Of a stretch of 64,000 bases of DNA, positions 15,370-25,047 are shown piece after piece. Made by a program: the position numbers and the translations under genes. This stretch comes from Agathobacter sp. GTDB taxonomy: Bacteria; Bacillota; Clostridia; Lachnospirales; Lachnospiraceae. Under the pieces are notes generated by a model. It was given only the letters and a program-made list of their open reading frames with translations. It ran no database searches and was not told the DNA's origin. The stretch covers positions 53,450 through 117,449 of the forward strand of contig JALFLB010000002.1 in the NCBI GenBank assembly GCA_022775045.1. The letters run 5' to 3'. Every line of letters begins with the position of its first letter. The first letter of the stretch is position 1.

Positions 15370-16395
15370 TTACTTTATGAACATGGCATCCCCAAAGCTG
15401 AAGAACCGGTACTTTTCCTGTACCGCAACCTTGTAGGCGTTTAAGACATGCTCTCTTCCCGCCAGTGCCGACACCAGCATAACCAGTGTGGACTGTGGAA
15501 GATGGAAGTTGGTAATCAGCGCATCAATCACCTTGAACTGATATCCCGGATAAATAAATATTTCCGTCCAGCCACTGATCTCCCGCAGCCTGCCATTCTT
15601 ATCAGCCGCTGCCTCAAGAGTCCTCGTACTAGTGGTGCCAACTGCAATCACACGATGCCCGCTTTCCTTCGCCCGATTAATTTTCTCTGCGGCCTCAGCA
15701 GAAACCATATAAAACTCTGAGTGCATATGGTGATCGAGAACATTCTCCACCTTCACCGGTCTGAAAGTTCCAAGACCTACATGAAGCGTAATCTCCGCAA
15801 TCTCCACCCCCATCTGCTTCACTTTTTCCAGAAGTTCCTTTGTAAAATGCAGTCCCGCTGTGGGAGCGGCCGCAGATCCGTCATATTTTGCATACACAGT
15901 CTGATAACGGTTCTTGTCCTGCAGCTGGTGTGTAATATATGGTGGCAGTGGCATCTGTCCAAGCTGGTCTAAGATTTCTTCAAAAATTCCCTCATAGTGA
16001 AACTGGATCAGCCGGTTTCCTTCATCCACCACATCAATTACTTCACCAGTCAAAAGTCCCTCACCAAATACAATCTTTGTACCTGGTTTTGCCTTTTTCC
16101 CTGGCTTTACCAGCGTCTCCCAGACATCATTTTCCTTGCGTTTTAACAAAAGCACTTCAATTTTTGCCTGTGTCTCTTCCTTGACTCCGAATAATCTTGC
16201 CGGAATGACCTTGGTGTTATTAATTACCAGACAATCACCCGGATGCAGATATTCAAGAATATCTGTAAAATGCTTATGCTCCACCTCCCCAGTTTTGCGG
16301 TCAAGAACCATAAGCCGGGAGCTGGAGCGATCCTCCAGCGGATCCTGAGCAATCAGTTCCTCCGGAAGATCATAATCAAAATCTTTTACATTCAT
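15370..16395 (-). CDS. queA: S-adenosylmethionine:tRNA ribosyltransferase-isomerase
   Basis: Builds epoxyqueuosine on tRNA from 7-aminomethyl-7-deazaguanine and the ribosyl part of SAM. The 341 residues are standard length, with the N-terminal [14 protein letters not shown], the GLHFTKELL region and [20 protein letters not shown] near the C-terminus. AGAGGA precedes the ATG. It lies 12 bases after pheT in the same direction, so it may share the pheST transcript. The next pathway enzyme, queH, is encoded at 51996-52652. Confidence 0.95.
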   Translation of the reverse strand: MNVKDFDYDLPEELIAQDPLEDRSSSRLMVLDRKTGEVEHKHFTDILEYLHPGDCLVINNTKVIPARLFGVKEETQAKIEVLLLKRKENDVWETLVKPGKKAKPGTKIVFGEGLLTGEVIDVVDEGNRLIQFHYEGIFEEILDQLGQMPLPPYITHQLQDKNRYQTVYAKYDGSAAAPTAGLHFTKELLEKVKQMGVEIAEITLHVGLGTFRPVKVENVLDHHMHSEFYMVSAEAAEKINRAKESGHRVIAVGTTSTRTLEAAADKNGRLREISGWTEIFIYPGYQFKVIDALITNFHLPQSTLVMLVSALAGREHVLNAYKVAVQEKYRFFSFGDAMFIK

Positions 16396-16407
16396 ATTAC
16401 TTTTCCT

Positions 16408-18828
16408 CTACGCACGAAGTGAGATATTTAGTGTCCGCTCCAGATTCTTCAGGATTTTCTTTACATACCCCTCAATCATCTCACTGGTAAACTCCTCCTC
16501 GCCTGGTGTAAAAACAACAGAAAAAGCCATGCTCTTCTTATTCGGTCCAAGCTGAATTCCCTCATAAACATCAAACAATTGCACATCCGTCACGTACTTG
16601 CAGGCTTCCCGGATTCCATTTTCAATCTGTGCACAGGTAATATCCTTATCTACAACAAAGGCAAAATCTCTCTTCTCCTCAGAATATTTTGGCAGAGGAA
16701 CAAATACCTGCGGCTTACCATACCACTGGGATAACGCCCGAAGATCGATTTCCATCACATAGGCTGCCACTCTCATATCCAGTTCATCCGCAATCTCATA
16801 AGATACCTTTCCGAGATACCCCACACTGACTCCTTCACAGTAAATCTCTGCAGTCTGGTATGGGTGCAGGAAGGTCTTCGTAGATGCTTCATAGGTAAAG
16901 GTAAGGTTCAATGCATCTGCCACCGTCTGGGCAAAGCCTTTCAGTGTGTAGAAAGATTCCTTTTCTCCGAACACACCTACACAGATGGTCTCCCGCTCAT
17001 CCGGATATTCCGTAAGCGGCAGTTCCTTTGGAATGAAAATATTTCCAAGCTCGAAGATCCGCCCCTGAAGGATTCCCTTCTTCTGATTTCTTGCAATTGC
17101 GTGCAGCATCTGCGGAGCCAATGTTGTACGCATCAGAGAAAGATCAATATTGATTGGATTGATCAGCTGGATTGCCCTTCTCTGTAGTGCATCCTCCGGA
17201 AGCCGTAACAGATCCAGATCCGATGGGGAGAAAAAGGAATAATGAATACCCTCGTATGCCCCTGCCGCACAAAGAGCATTCTTAATCTTAAGTTCTGTCT
17301 TCTGTTTCTGATTCAATCCACCAAGAGTTACCTTTGCAGTCGGCATGAAAGTCGGAATCACATGATCATAACCGTACATACGAATCACTTCCTCAGCCAC
17401 ATCCGGATAGGAATCCATATCTTCACGATATGCCGGAACCTGAATTGTCAGTTCATCGCCTTGAATTTCCGGTGCGAAATTGAGATTGGTCAGAATGCGG
17501 ATGATCTCCTCATTCGGAACTTCAATTCCAAGTACGCCGTTGACACGCTTCACGCTGACCTTCATTTCCTTCGGCTCTACCGAATTTCCGGTAGATACCT
17601 CAACATGTGTGGAGCTGACCTTTCCGCACCCCAGTTCTTCAATCAGGTGCAGCGCACGCTTCATTGCCATAATCGTTGTGTATTCGTACACACCCTTTGC
17701 ATACATAGCACTGGAGTCAGAAGCCTGTCCCAATGCACGGGAACTCTTTCGAATATTATCTCTTGCGAACTTAGCTGCCTCGAACATCACTTCCTTTGTG
17801 GTATCCAGAATTTCTGAATTCAGACCGCCCATAATTCCTGCCAGTGCCACCGGCTTTTTGCCGTCACAGATGACAAGATTGCTGGAATTCAATGTAAACT
17901 CTTTCTCATCCAAAGTTGTTATTTTCTCACCATCCTTGGCACGACGGACATGAATGGCATCTCCCTCGAGGTAAGAATAGTCAAAGGCATGCATCGGCTG
18001 ACCAAGTTCCTTTAAAACATAGTTGGTAATATCCACCACATTGGAAATAGAACTAATGCCCACCAGTGCCAGACGACGGCGCATCCATGCTGGAGACTCC
18101 TTAATCTCTACATCATGTACATAATGTGCGATATAGCGTGGGCACAGATCCTGTGCCTCTACTGTCACCTGAAATTCCTCTTTCTTTACTTCTGTCTCAG
18201 TATAATCCAGTGCCGGCTCCTTGCACTCCTTGCCCAATACAGCCGCAACTTCCCTTGCAATTCCGTAAATACTCTGACAATCGGGGCGGTTTGCAGTGAT
18301 CGCAATATCAAAAATCCAGTCATCCATTCCGAGAATCGGCTTCACATCCGCGCCGACCGGTGCGTCCTCCGGAAGAACCAGGAGTCCGTTATAGCCCGCA
18401 CCCGGATACAGATCCTCATTCAGTCCCAGTTCTGTTCCTGAACAGAGCATTCCGAAAGACTCATAACCGCGAAGCTTGCCCTTCTTAATCGTCATAATGC
18501 CTTCGATTGTCACATGGTCTTTTGCTGTTGCATAGACGGTTGCACCGACCAGTGCCAACGGATACTTTCCACCCGCATGCACATTGTCCGCTCCACAGCA
18601 GATCTGGAACTCGCCATGCTCTCCCGCGTCCACCTTGCATAGACTCAAGTGTGTCTCCGGAATCGGCTCACACTCCTTCACATAACCGACAACTACATTT
18701 GTGATATCCTTACCTACTTCAATCAGTTCTTCTACTTCAAAACCACAGGAGAACAACTTCTCTTCCAGTTCCTTCGGTGTCACATCAATATCTACATAAT
18801 CCTTTAACCAACTCAGTGGTGCTAACAT
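16408..18828 (-). CDS. pheT: Phenylalanyl-tRNA synthetase beta subunit
   Basis: 806 residues, typical bacterial PheT. In order: N-terminal tRNA-binding OB fold (EVEELIEVGKDITNVVVGYV), B3/B4 editing domain (ITANRPDCQSIYGIAREVAAVLG), B5 domain, the catalytic-like core, and the C-terminal ferredoxin-like anticodon-binding domain (PKYSEEKRDFAFVVDKDI). Pairs with PheS as an alpha2-beta2 enzyme. It starts 20 bases downstream of pheS, so both are controlled by the T-box. Confidence 0.96.
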   Translation of the reverse strand: MLAPLSWLKDYVDIDVTPKELEEKLFSCGFEVEELIEVGKDITNVVVGYVKECEPIPETHLSLCKVDAGEHGEFQICCGADNVHAGGKYPLALVGATVYATAKDHVTIEGIMTIKKGKLRGYESFGMLCSGTELGLNEDLYPGAGYNGLLVLPEDAPVGADVKPILGMDDWIFDIAITANRPDCQSIYGIAREVAAVLGKECKEPALDYTETEVKKEEFQVTVEAQDLCPRYIAHYVHDVEIKESPAWMRRRLALVGISSISNVVDITNYVLKELGQPMHAFDYSYLEGDAIHVRRAKDGEKITTLDEKEFTLNSSNLVICDGKKPVALAGIMGGLNSEILDTTKEVMFEAAKFARDNIRKSSRALGQASDSSAMYAKGVYEYTTIMAMKRALHLIEELGCGKVSSTHVEVSTGNSVEPKEMKVSVKRVNGVLGIEVPNEEIIRILTNLNFAPEIQGDELTIQVPAYREDMDSYPDVAEEVIRMYGYDHVIPTFMPTAKVTLGGLNQKQKTELKIKNALCAAGAYEGIHYSFFSPSDLDLLRLPEDALQRRAIQLINPINIDLSLMRTTLAPQMLHAIARNQKKGILQGRIFELGNIFIPKELPLTEYPDERETICVGVFGEKESFYTLKGFAQTVADALNLTFTYEASTKTFLHPYQTAEIYCEGVSVGYLGKVSYEIADELDMRVAAYVMEIDLRALSQWYGKPQVFVPLPKYSEEKRDFAFVVDKDITCAQIENGIREACKYVTDVQLFDVYEGIQLGPNKKSMAFSVVFTPGEEEFTSEMIEGYVKKILKNLERTLNISLRA

Positions 18829-18848
18829 AATAGGCCTCCTTTACTTCA

Positions 18849-19871
18849 TTAATCATCAATCTGATCTAACACACGCAGGTCAGACTCAAACAGCAGCTTG
18901 ATATTGTTAATTCCATATTTGAGCATTGCAATTCGCTCAATTCCGATACCGAAGGCAAAACCACTGTACTCCTCTGTATCAATATTACAGCCCTCAAGAA
19001 CCTTATTGTTTACAACACCTGCACCAAGAACTTCAATCCAACCGGTACCCTTGCAAAGCTTGCAGCCTTTTCCTCCACACTGGAAACAGCTTACATCTAC
19101 CTCAACAGACGGCTCTGTAAACGGAAAATAGGATGGACGAAGTCGGGTTGTAGTCTCCTTGCCGAAAATCTTCTTTACAAATTCATCCAGCATTCCCTTC
19201 AGATCACAAAGGGTAATTCCCTTATCCACAACCAGCCCCTCCATCTGTGTAAACATCGGAGAATGGGTTGCATCATCATCGGAACGGAACACTTTACCCG
19301 GAGAAATAATTTTAATCGGCGGTTTCTTCGCCTCCATCACATGAATCTGACCTGCAGAAGTCTGTGTACGAAGTAAAAACTCCGGAGACAAATAGAAGGT
19401 ATCCTGCATATCGCGGGCCGGATGATCCTGCGGTGTATTCAATGCCGTAAAGTTATAGTGATCGGTCTCAATCTCAGTTCCCTCATAAACCTCGAATCCC
19501 ATGGAGCCAAATATATCAATCAGCTGATTGCGCACCTGTGTAATCGGATGAAGATTACCATGCTTATTCTTTTCTGCCGGCATAGTGACATCGATCTTCT
19601 CTGACTCATAACGCAAACGAAGTGCTTCTGCTTCAAGCTTTTTCTTCTTCTCTTCCAGAATACTCTCGATTGCCTCACGGGTTTCATTTACCCACTGTCC
19701 AACCTTCGGTCTGTCTTCCGGTGCAACCTCCTTCATTCCTTTTAGTACGGCCGTCAGTTCGCCCTTCTTACCGAGAATCGCCATACGGACTTCATTTAAG
19801 CGTTCAAGTCCGTCTGATTTTTCAATCTCAGCGATTGCATTTTCTCTGATTTTCTGCAATTTTTCTTTCAT
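18849..19871 (-). CDS. pheS: Phenylalanyl-tRNA synthetase alpha subunit
   Basis: Catalytic subunit that charges tRNA-Phe. The 340-residue protein has the N-terminal coiled coil, then class II motifs: [46 protein letters not shown] and [14 protein letters not shown]. The start at 19869-19871 follows AAGGAG; a 14-residue extension in frame lacks a ribosome site. Expression is controlled by the upstream T-box leader. Confidence 0.97.
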   Translation of the reverse strand: MKEKLQKIRENAIAEIEKSDGLERLNEVRMAILGKKGELTAVLKGMKEVAPEDRPKVGQWVNETREAIESILEEKKKKLEAEALRLRYESEKIDVTMPAEKNKHGNLHPITQVRNQLIDIFGSMGFEVYEGTEIETDHYNFTALNTPQDHPARDMQDTFYLSPEFLLRTQTSAGQIHVMEAKKPPIKIISPGKVFRSDDDATHSPMFTQMEGLVVDKGITLCDLKGMLDEFVKKIFGKETTTRLRPSYFPFTEPSVEVDVSCFQCGGKGCKLCKGTGWIEVLGAGVVNNKVLEGCNIDTEEYSGFAFGIGIERIAMLKYGINNIKLLFESDLRVLDQIDD

Positions 19872-19937
19872 GGTTTTCTCCTTTTCGATATTTTCTTTCA
19901 AAATTAGTACCATTTTACTATATCTGGTATGATAAAT

Positions 19938-20226
19938 TTTTTAAACCACAAAAAATCCCTTGCAAATACAATTTTCATTGTATCTACAAGGGACGAAAAA
20001 TTTTCCGCGTTACCACCCAGATTCCTGTACTTCTCTTTACCGAATACAGGCTCTTCATTCTGCTTAACGTGCAGTCTCCGTCGCAAGCTAATAGCATCCT
20101 TCACCTGCGCAGCTCCCGTGCGAAATTCGAACTCTAACCGGAACCTGGGAAAGCTTACAGCCGCTGACCTTCCCTCTCTGAAGGTAAATTAGAACCTACT
20201 GAACACGCTCATCGCTTTTAACACGT
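19938..20226 (-). promoter_or_regulatory. T-box riboswitch (Phe) controlling pheST
   Basis: The minus strand carries the T-box sequence GGGTGGTAACGCGG (plus 20005-20018), which pairs with the uncharged tRNA acceptor end. A likely TTC specifier codon for Phe lies near 20122-20124 in the Stem I region. A terminator stem of CCCTTG against CAAGGG with a T-run (19956-19993) precedes pheS. Starved of Phe, the leader would antiterminate. Confidence 0.92.
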
Positions 20227-20231
20227 TTGTC

Positions 20232-20260
20232 ATTGTATCACAGCATGCTTATTTCTGCAA
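20232..20260 (-). promoter_or_regulatory. Promoter of the pheST T-box leader
   Basis: Minus-strand TTGCAG (20255-20260) and TACAAT (20232-20237) are 17 bases apart. The -35 box lies inside the 3' end of the SpoIID-domain gene. Confidence 0.65.
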
Positions 20261-21994
20261 GCCTTTTCCCCAAAAATCGGTTAATCCGACACCATTTGTA
20301 ATTTCCACATCCTTATAGTAATAGGTCAAAATTTCCTGCCAGTTCTTTCCTTCCCGTCCCATTGCATCCGCACCATACTGACTCATTCCAATTCCATGTC
20401 CGAATCCTCCGCCTGTCAGCACAATTGTTCCATCCTTTTGGCTTTTCACCTCAAAACAGGCGCTCGGAACAGACGAGTAATCATTGCGCACCGTTCCATC
20501 CGCCAACTCGACCTCCAGAAGATATTTTCCCAATGCATAACGAATCTCGTTCTCTTTTTCATAAGTGCGCTCTCCTTTTTCAAAGACAACGGTCAGTGCC
20601 AAAATATAACCGGATTCGCTTCGCTCCTCAACCTTCAGTTTTTTCAGTCTGCCAAATTCAGGATCCATCCCAAGCTTGGCAGACAGGGTTGCCGTCCAAC
20701 GGTAATACGGGGAATCCAAATCATAGGACGTCACCGATTTTGTAATAAATTTATGAAATGTTTTCTTTTTTGACAGATTTCGGTCTCCTGCCTTCGTATG
20801 GTTTTCTGCTGCCAGATACCCCGGAGACTCCGCATCCCACACCTCAAGATTCTCTGAATAGCCGGCAGAAGTAGAGTAATAATAACAATCAATCAGTTTT
20901 CCCTCATAGGTAAGCACCATTCCCTGTGTATCTGCAACCGCCCGGTCTGTTACTTCGCAGGATTTTGTTGCATGATACACCTGATAAGCTGTTGTGTCAT
21001 CCAGATTCGCCCCATACTCTGCATATGTATTATTTTTCATCTGTGAATAGGCAAATGTCCGAGCGCAGACTGCCTGCGCTTTTAGCGCTTCATAAGAAAA
21101 ATAAACAGGCATTTCCGAAGGCAGGACATAGCGCACATAATCTTCAATTGGAAGTTCGTTAATGAGAACATAACCCCCCTTCTCTTTTCTCAGAATAAAG
21201 TCTCCTTCATAACCATCTGTTTTCTTTTTGCCATCTGTATCACACAGATACAACTTGCCATCCTCCGTTTTAATTCGTACCTCTTTTCCTCGTTTGCATC
21301 CCTTCAACAATTTCTTGGCACAAATCAGTTCTTTTGCATTCACCTTTGTTCCATCCACGGTGCATGCCTTATTGCTCTTCACATAAATATCCGAATACAG
21401 TACATCATCTCCGTTCTTGAGAAGAACCCGGATATTGTCAACCTGATTTTTCTGGTGACAGACAATAGCACATGCCTTTCCCTCTGCCACTACAAGTTCT
21501 ACCTGGGAATTACCGATCAGCAAGTCCGATACGCTTCCCTGCCTTACGTCAGGCTGTATCGTTTTCTTATCAGAAACTACGTATACTGGAATAGTACCAT
21601 CACAATCTAAAGGTTCATAGCCCTCAATCTGTACCGTTTTATCTGTATAACTATCCAAAATTCCCGTAATATTTGCGGGCTTGGCATAAATTTGCACAAG
21701 CTTCCCATGAGAAATTTCGATATCAGCCACCCCTGTATAATCCGATTCAGCAGTCTCCTTCGCAATATAATTTGTGCCCTGATACAACACGATAATTTCC
21801 CCCTGATGATTTGAGAGAATATATGCATTAGGAATAGTTCCACTAAAAGAATCATCAAATACCGCATCCTGTTCACTTTCCACATCTACCTGATGTGATA
21901 AACGTGAAACAATTATAAATGTCATAATTACAGTAATTATGGTAATGATCAGCAATATGATTCCCATTAATTTCATTTTGTTTTTTTTATTCAT
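20249..21994 (-). CDS. SpoIID/LytB-domain protein, membrane anchored
   Basis: 581 residues with an N-terminal membrane helix (about 8-33), a long beta-rich extracellular part and a C-terminal SpoIID domain from about residue 300: EALKAQAVCARTFAYSQM, CYYYSTSAGYSENLEVW and GFGHGIGMSQYGADAMG. SpoIID enzymes are lytic transglycosylases acting on denuded peptidoglycan. It is larger than classical SpoIID (about 340 residues) and is not next to spoIIQ or spoIIID, so a vegetative or secondary wall role is possible. The ATG at 21992-21994 follows GGGAG. Confidence 0.85.
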   Translation of the reverse strand: MNKKNKMKLMGIILLIITIITVIMTFIIVSRLSHQVDVESEQDAVFDDSFSGTIPNAYILSNHQGEIIVLYQGTNYIAKETAESDYTGVADIEISHGKLVQIYAKPANITGILDSYTDKTVQIEGYEPLDCDGTIPVYVVSDKKTIQPDVRQGSVSDLLIGNSQVELVVAEGKACAIVCHQKNQVDNIRVLLKNGDDVLYSDIYVKSNKACTVDGTKVNAKELICAKKLLKGCKRGKEVRIKTEDGKLYLCDTDGKKKTDGYEGDFILRKEKGGYVLINELPIEDYVRYVLPSEMPVYFSYEALKAQAVCARTFAYSQMKNNTYAEYGANLDDTTAYQVYHATKSCEVTDRAVADTQGMVLTYEGKLIDCYYYSTSAGYSENLEVWDAESPGYLAAENHTKAGDRNLSKKKTFHKFITKSVTSYDLDSPYYRWTATLSAKLGMDPEFGRLKKLKVEERSESGYILALTVVFEKGERTYEKENEIRYALGKYLLEVELADGTVRNDYSSVPSACFEVKSQKDGTIVLTGGGFGHGIGMSQYGADAMGREGKNWQEILTYYYKDVEITNGVGLTDFWGKGLQK

Positions 21995-22028
21995 AAACCA
22001 GGCTCCCATGCTTTTCTTTCAAACAATT

Positions 22029-22056
22029 AAGGAGCTGCCTAATACAGCAGCTCCTT
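22029..22056. terminator. Terminator after the structured RNA
   Basis: AAGGAGCTGC (22029-22038) pairs with GCAGCTCCTT (22047-22056), a perfect 10-bp stem with an 8-base loop. T-rich sequence follows on both strands. Because a minus-strand promoter lies at 22325-22353, it probably ends that short transcript. Confidence 0.7.
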
Positions 22057-22099
22057 TTATCCTTGGTGTTCTATCATATTCTTCCTGTGTGCTCTAAAT

Positions 22100-22320
22100 T
22101 GATTTCTCTTTTGTAAAGACACCCAAAATGCCGGTTCCTACAATTTAGACTCCTAGCAAACGCTAGGTGGGTTACCGCAGCTTACCTTCTGCCTTCCGCT
22201 GAACCGAGGCGGCCTGACATCCAGCAAAATCATATAGGAATCCCGTTTAAAGTAAATGTAGGTTCTAAATAGTAGGAGTTGTCGAACATTCCAGGATGCA
22301 ACTTTATCTTTTGTAGTTGC
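22100..22320 (-). ncRNA. ssrS: Structured RNA gene, probably 6S RNA
   Basis: No open frame fits this stretch, but it has its own promoter and terminator and folds as one long rod. The 5' part (AAAG..GCATCC..TGGAATG) pairs with the 3' part (CATTTTG..GGTGTCTTT) using many wobbles; then comes a large open bubble, an upper stem CCTACA/TGTAGG, and a small hairpin CCTAGC-GTTT-GCTAGG. A closing stem, a central bubble and a 3'-side hairpin are the 6S RNA plan, which mimics an open promoter to sequester RNA polymerase. The call rests on folding by eye. Confidence 0.55.
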
Positions 22321-22324
22321 TTTT

Positions 22325-22353
22325 ATTATACTTTATTATCTCTTAAAATTCAA
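22325..22353 (-). promoter_or_regulatory. Promoter of the 6S-like RNA
   Basis: Minus-strand TTGAAT (22348-22353), 17 bases, TATAAT (22325-22330). Start predicted near 22318. Confidence 0.75.
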
Positions 22354-22381
22354 TCATAAATTCAAGTTACATTTTACCAAA

Positions 22382-22415
22382 AAAATCTCCAATCACGATA
22401 AGTGATTGGAGATTT
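22382..22415 (-). terminator. Terminator of pckA
   Basis: AAATCTCCAATCAC and GTGATTGGAGATTT form a 14-bp perfect stem with a short loop, followed by a T-run on the minus strand. Confidence 0.9.
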
Positions 22416-22420
22416 GAATC

Positions 22421-24025
22421 TTATAACTGAGGACCAGCTGCTACTAAAGCCTTTCCAGCCTCATTACCTTCGTATTTTGCGAAATTCTTAATGAATCTTG
22501 CTGCAAGATCCTTAGCCTTTGTCTCCCACTCGGAAGCATCTGCATAAGTATCACGAGGATCCAGAATACCTGTATCAACACCTGTAAGCTCTGTCGGAAC
22601 TTCAAAGTTGAAGTATGGGATTTTCTTTGTTGGAGCCTTTGCAATATCACCATTTAAGATTGCATCAATGATACCACGGGTATCCTTAATAGAAATACGC
22701 TTTCCTGTACCATTCCATCCGGTATTTACCAGATATGCCTTTGCTCCGCTCTCTTCCATCTTCTTAACAAGCTCCTCTGCATACTTTGTTGGATGCAGCT
22801 CCAGAAATGCCTGTCCGAAGCAAGCAGAGAAAGTAGGTGTCGGCTCAGTAATTCCACGCTCGGTTCCTGCAAGCTTTGCAGTAAAACCAGAAAGGAAGTA
22901 ATACTTTGTCTGCTCCGGTGTCAGAATAGATACTGGAGGAAGTACTCCAAAAGCATCTGCAGACAGGAAGATTACATTCTTAGCTGCAGGAGCTGCGGAA
23001 ACCGGGCGAACAATATTCTGAATATGATCAATCGGATAAGATACACGGGTATTCTCTGTTACACTCTTATCATCAAAATCAATCTTTCCTTCAGCATCTA
23101 ATGTTACGTTCTCAAGAAGTGCGTTACGCTTGATCGCATTGTAGATATCAGGCTCAGAATCCTTATCCAGATTGATAACCTTTGCATAACAGCCACCCTC
23201 AAAGTTGAATACACCGTTGTCATCCCAACCATGCTCATCATCACCAATCAGAAGACGCTTTGGATCAGTTGAAAGTGTTGTCTTACCTGTTCCGGAAAGA
23301 CCGAAGAAGATTGCTGTATTCTCACCGTTCATATCTGTGTTTGCTGAGCAGTGCATAGAAGCAATACCCTTAAGCGGCAGATAGTAGTTCATCATAGAGA
23401 ACATACCCTTCTTCATCTCTCCGCCGTACCATGTATTAACGATAACCTGCTCGCGGCTGGTAATGTTAAACATTACAGCAGTCTCAGAATTCAGACCTAA
23501 CTCCTTATAGTTCTCTACCTTTGCTTTAGATGCATTGTAAACAACGAAATCCGGCTCAAAATTCTTCAGTTCTTCCTCAGAAGGCTGAATGAACATATTT
23601 TTAACAAAATGTGCCTGCCATGCTACCTCAACGATAAAACGAATAGCCATACGAGTGTCATGGTTTGCACCACAGAATGCATCCACTACATAAAGTTTCT
23701 TATTAGAAAGCTCCTTTAAAGCAAGTTCCTTTACAGAATTCCACGCTTCCTGTGTAGCCGGATGGTTGTCATTTGGATATTCATCAGAAGTCCACCATAC
23801 GGTATCCTTTGAATTCTCATCCATTACGATAAACTTGTCTTTTGGTGAACGACCTGTATAAATTCCAGTCATTACATTAACTGCACCAAGTTCACTCTCC
23901 TGTCCCTTCTCATAGCCCTCAAGATCAGACTTTGTTTCCTCTTCGAATAAAAGTTCATAAGAAGGATTGTACACAATTTCCGTAGTTCCGGTAATGCCAT
24001 ACTTGCTTAAATTGATTTCTGCCAT
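22421..24025 (-). CDS. pckA: Phosphoenolpyruvate carboxykinase (ATP)
   Basis: Interconverts oxaloacetate plus ATP and PEP plus CO2 plus ADP. In many anaerobes it runs toward oxaloacetate, which here would feed the Re-citrate synthase. The 534-residue protein has [16 protein letters not shown] (kinase-1a loop), the metal-binding WYGGEMKKG lysine region, [14 protein letters not shown] and [19 protein letters not shown] lies 11 bases before the ATG. It has its own promoter and terminator. Confidence 0.96.
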   Translation of the reverse strand: MAEINLSKYGITGTTEIVYNPSYELLFEEETKSDLEGYEKGQESELGAVNVMTGIYTGRSPKDKFIVMDENSKDTVWWTSDEYPNDNHPATQEAWNSVKELALKELSNKKLYVVDAFCGANHDTRMAIRFIVEVAWQAHFVKNMFIQPSEEELKNFEPDFVVYNASKAKVENYKELGLNSETAVMFNITSREQVIVNTWYGGEMKKGMFSMMNYYLPLKGIASMHCSANTDMNGENTAIFFGLSGTGKTTLSTDPKRLLIGDDEHGWDDNGVFNFEGGCYAKVINLDKDSEPDIYNAIKRNALLENVTLDAEGKIDFDDKSVTENTRVSYPIDHIQNIVRPVSAAPAAKNVIFLSADAFGVLPPVSILTPEQTKYYFLSGFTAKLAGTERGITEPTPTFSACFGQAFLELHPTKYAEELVKKMEESGAKAYLVNTGWNGTGKRISIKDTRGIIDAILNGDIAKAPTKKIPYFNFEVPTELTGVDTGILDPRDTYADASEWETKAKDLAARFIKNFAKYEGNEAGKALVAAGPQL

Positions 24026-24145
24026 CTTACATTTAACCTCTTTTCTTTCATAATGTGTATATTGCTGCCGCTTGGCGGCATGATACCAGCCTGTGATAAC
24101 AGGACTTACAATATCAATTTATAACTACTATATTTATACATAAAC

Positions 24146-24173
24146 ATCATACACTATGTTATTTTTTTGTCAA
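24146..24173 (-). promoter_or_regulatory. Promoter of pckA
   Basis: Minus-strand TTGACA (24168-24173) and TATGAT (24146-24151), 16 bases apart. The leader of about 115 bases contains a GC-rich hairpin, GCCGC-TTG-GCGGC, at 24068-24080. Confidence 0.6.
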
Positions 24174-24183
24174 TCTTTTTTCA

Positions 24184-24525
24184 CTAAAAATATTTACTTT
24201 TCGTATGTCTCATCCCATATACAAACACAGCAAGCGCAATCAGAAAAAGCCCAAGTTCCATAAAACTCCACAGCCTTCCCGGATGGATCAGCTTTACATC
24301 ATACAGAATCCCAATCGCACCCACAACAGTTGCAATAATTGCAAAGAATATCATAAATGGAAAAATTTCAGCAATATATGCTGTTACATTCCTGCATCTT
24401 CCAATCTCCTCTTCCGGTACAACAAGACTGCTGATTTTACCTGAACTTTTCATTTTAACAGCATTGACACCCAGATAAATTCCAAAAAATGTAATTACAA
24501 TATCCATAAGTAAAATTGTCTTCAT
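24184..24525 (-). CDS. Small membrane protein of unknown function
   Basis: 113 residues with three hydrophobic segments: an N-terminal helix (LLMDIVITFFGIYLGVNAV), a central one (IFPFMIFFAIIATVVGAIGIL) and a C-terminal one (ELGLFLIALAVFVYGM). A charged loop with PEEEIGRCRN lies between the first two. AGGAGGGAG precedes the ATG at 24523-24525. It is divergent from cheY and lies upstream of pckA in the same direction. I do not recognise the family. Confidence 0.8.
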   Translation of the reverse strand: MKTILLMDIVITFFGIYLGVNAVKMKSSGKISSLVVPEEEIGRCRNVTAYIAEIFPFMIFFAIIATVVGAIGILYDVKLIHPGRLWSFMELGLFLIALAVFVYGMRHTKSKYF

Positions 24526-24607
24526 GATTTCTCCCTCCTTTCTTATTGTATCATTACAAATAAAAATTTTAAACAGTTGCTTTTTCGTCAAAATTATTCA
24601 AAAACAG

Positions 24608-24636
24608 TTGCTATATAGTCCTTTTTATAGTAATAT
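24608..24636 (+). promoter_or_regulatory. Promoter of the cheY-cheX-like pair
   Basis: TTGCTA (24608-24613), 17 bases, TAATAT (24631-24636), followed by a strong AAGGAG ribosome site. Confidence 0.5.
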
Positions 24637-24667
24637 GTACTTAAATTTTAAAAAGGAGATACAAATT

Positions 24668-25045
24668 ATGAGTATTGACGACATCAAAATTTTAATTACC
24701 GATGATTCCATCCTCGCAAGGAAGCAGCTCAAAGATATCATCTCTACGCTCGGCTCTCCAACTTTTATTGAGGCAACAGACGGACAGAGTGCAATTGACA
24801 AGTATAAAGAAACGAAACCTGATCTTGTTTTCTTAGACATTGTTATGCCAAAAAAAGACGGTAATATGGCAATTGAAGAAATTATGAGCTTTGATCCAGA
24901 TGCCACAATCATCATTGCCTCCTCCGTTGGAACACAATCCCAGCTTAAACTTGCGATTTCATCCGGGGCAAAAGATTTTATCCAGAAACCACTCGACAAA
25001 GGACAGGTAATTAACGTTATCAATAAATTCCTGGAAGGGAGATAG
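24668..25045 (+). CDS. cheY: CheY-like single-domain response regulator
   Basis: 125 residues, receiver domain only. The acidic pair is in LITDDS, the phospho-acceptor Asp in LVFLDIVMPKKDG, the switch residue in IIASSV and the lysine in IQKPLDKG. The ATG at 24668 follows AAAGGAGAT. The stop is 2 bases before the CheX-like gene, so the two form an operon, which fits a regulator with its own phosphatase. No kinase gene is nearby, and no flagellar or other chemotaxis genes are in view. Confidence 0.92.
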   Translation: MSIDDIKILITDDSILARKQLKDIISTLGSPTFIEATDGQSAIDKYKETKPDLVFLDIVMPKKDGNMAIEEIMSFDPDATIIIASSVGTQSQLKLAISSGAKDFIQKPLDKGQVINVINKFLEGR

Positions 25046-25047
25046 TT

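Noticed and set aside
22140..22200. AGGTGGGTTACCGCAG on the plus strand looks like a T-box motif
   Set aside because: It has one base shifted against the T-box consensus, no terminator stem or downstream aminoacyl gene follows on the plus strand, and the promoter there reads the minus strand. The stretch fits the upper part of the 6S-like fold.
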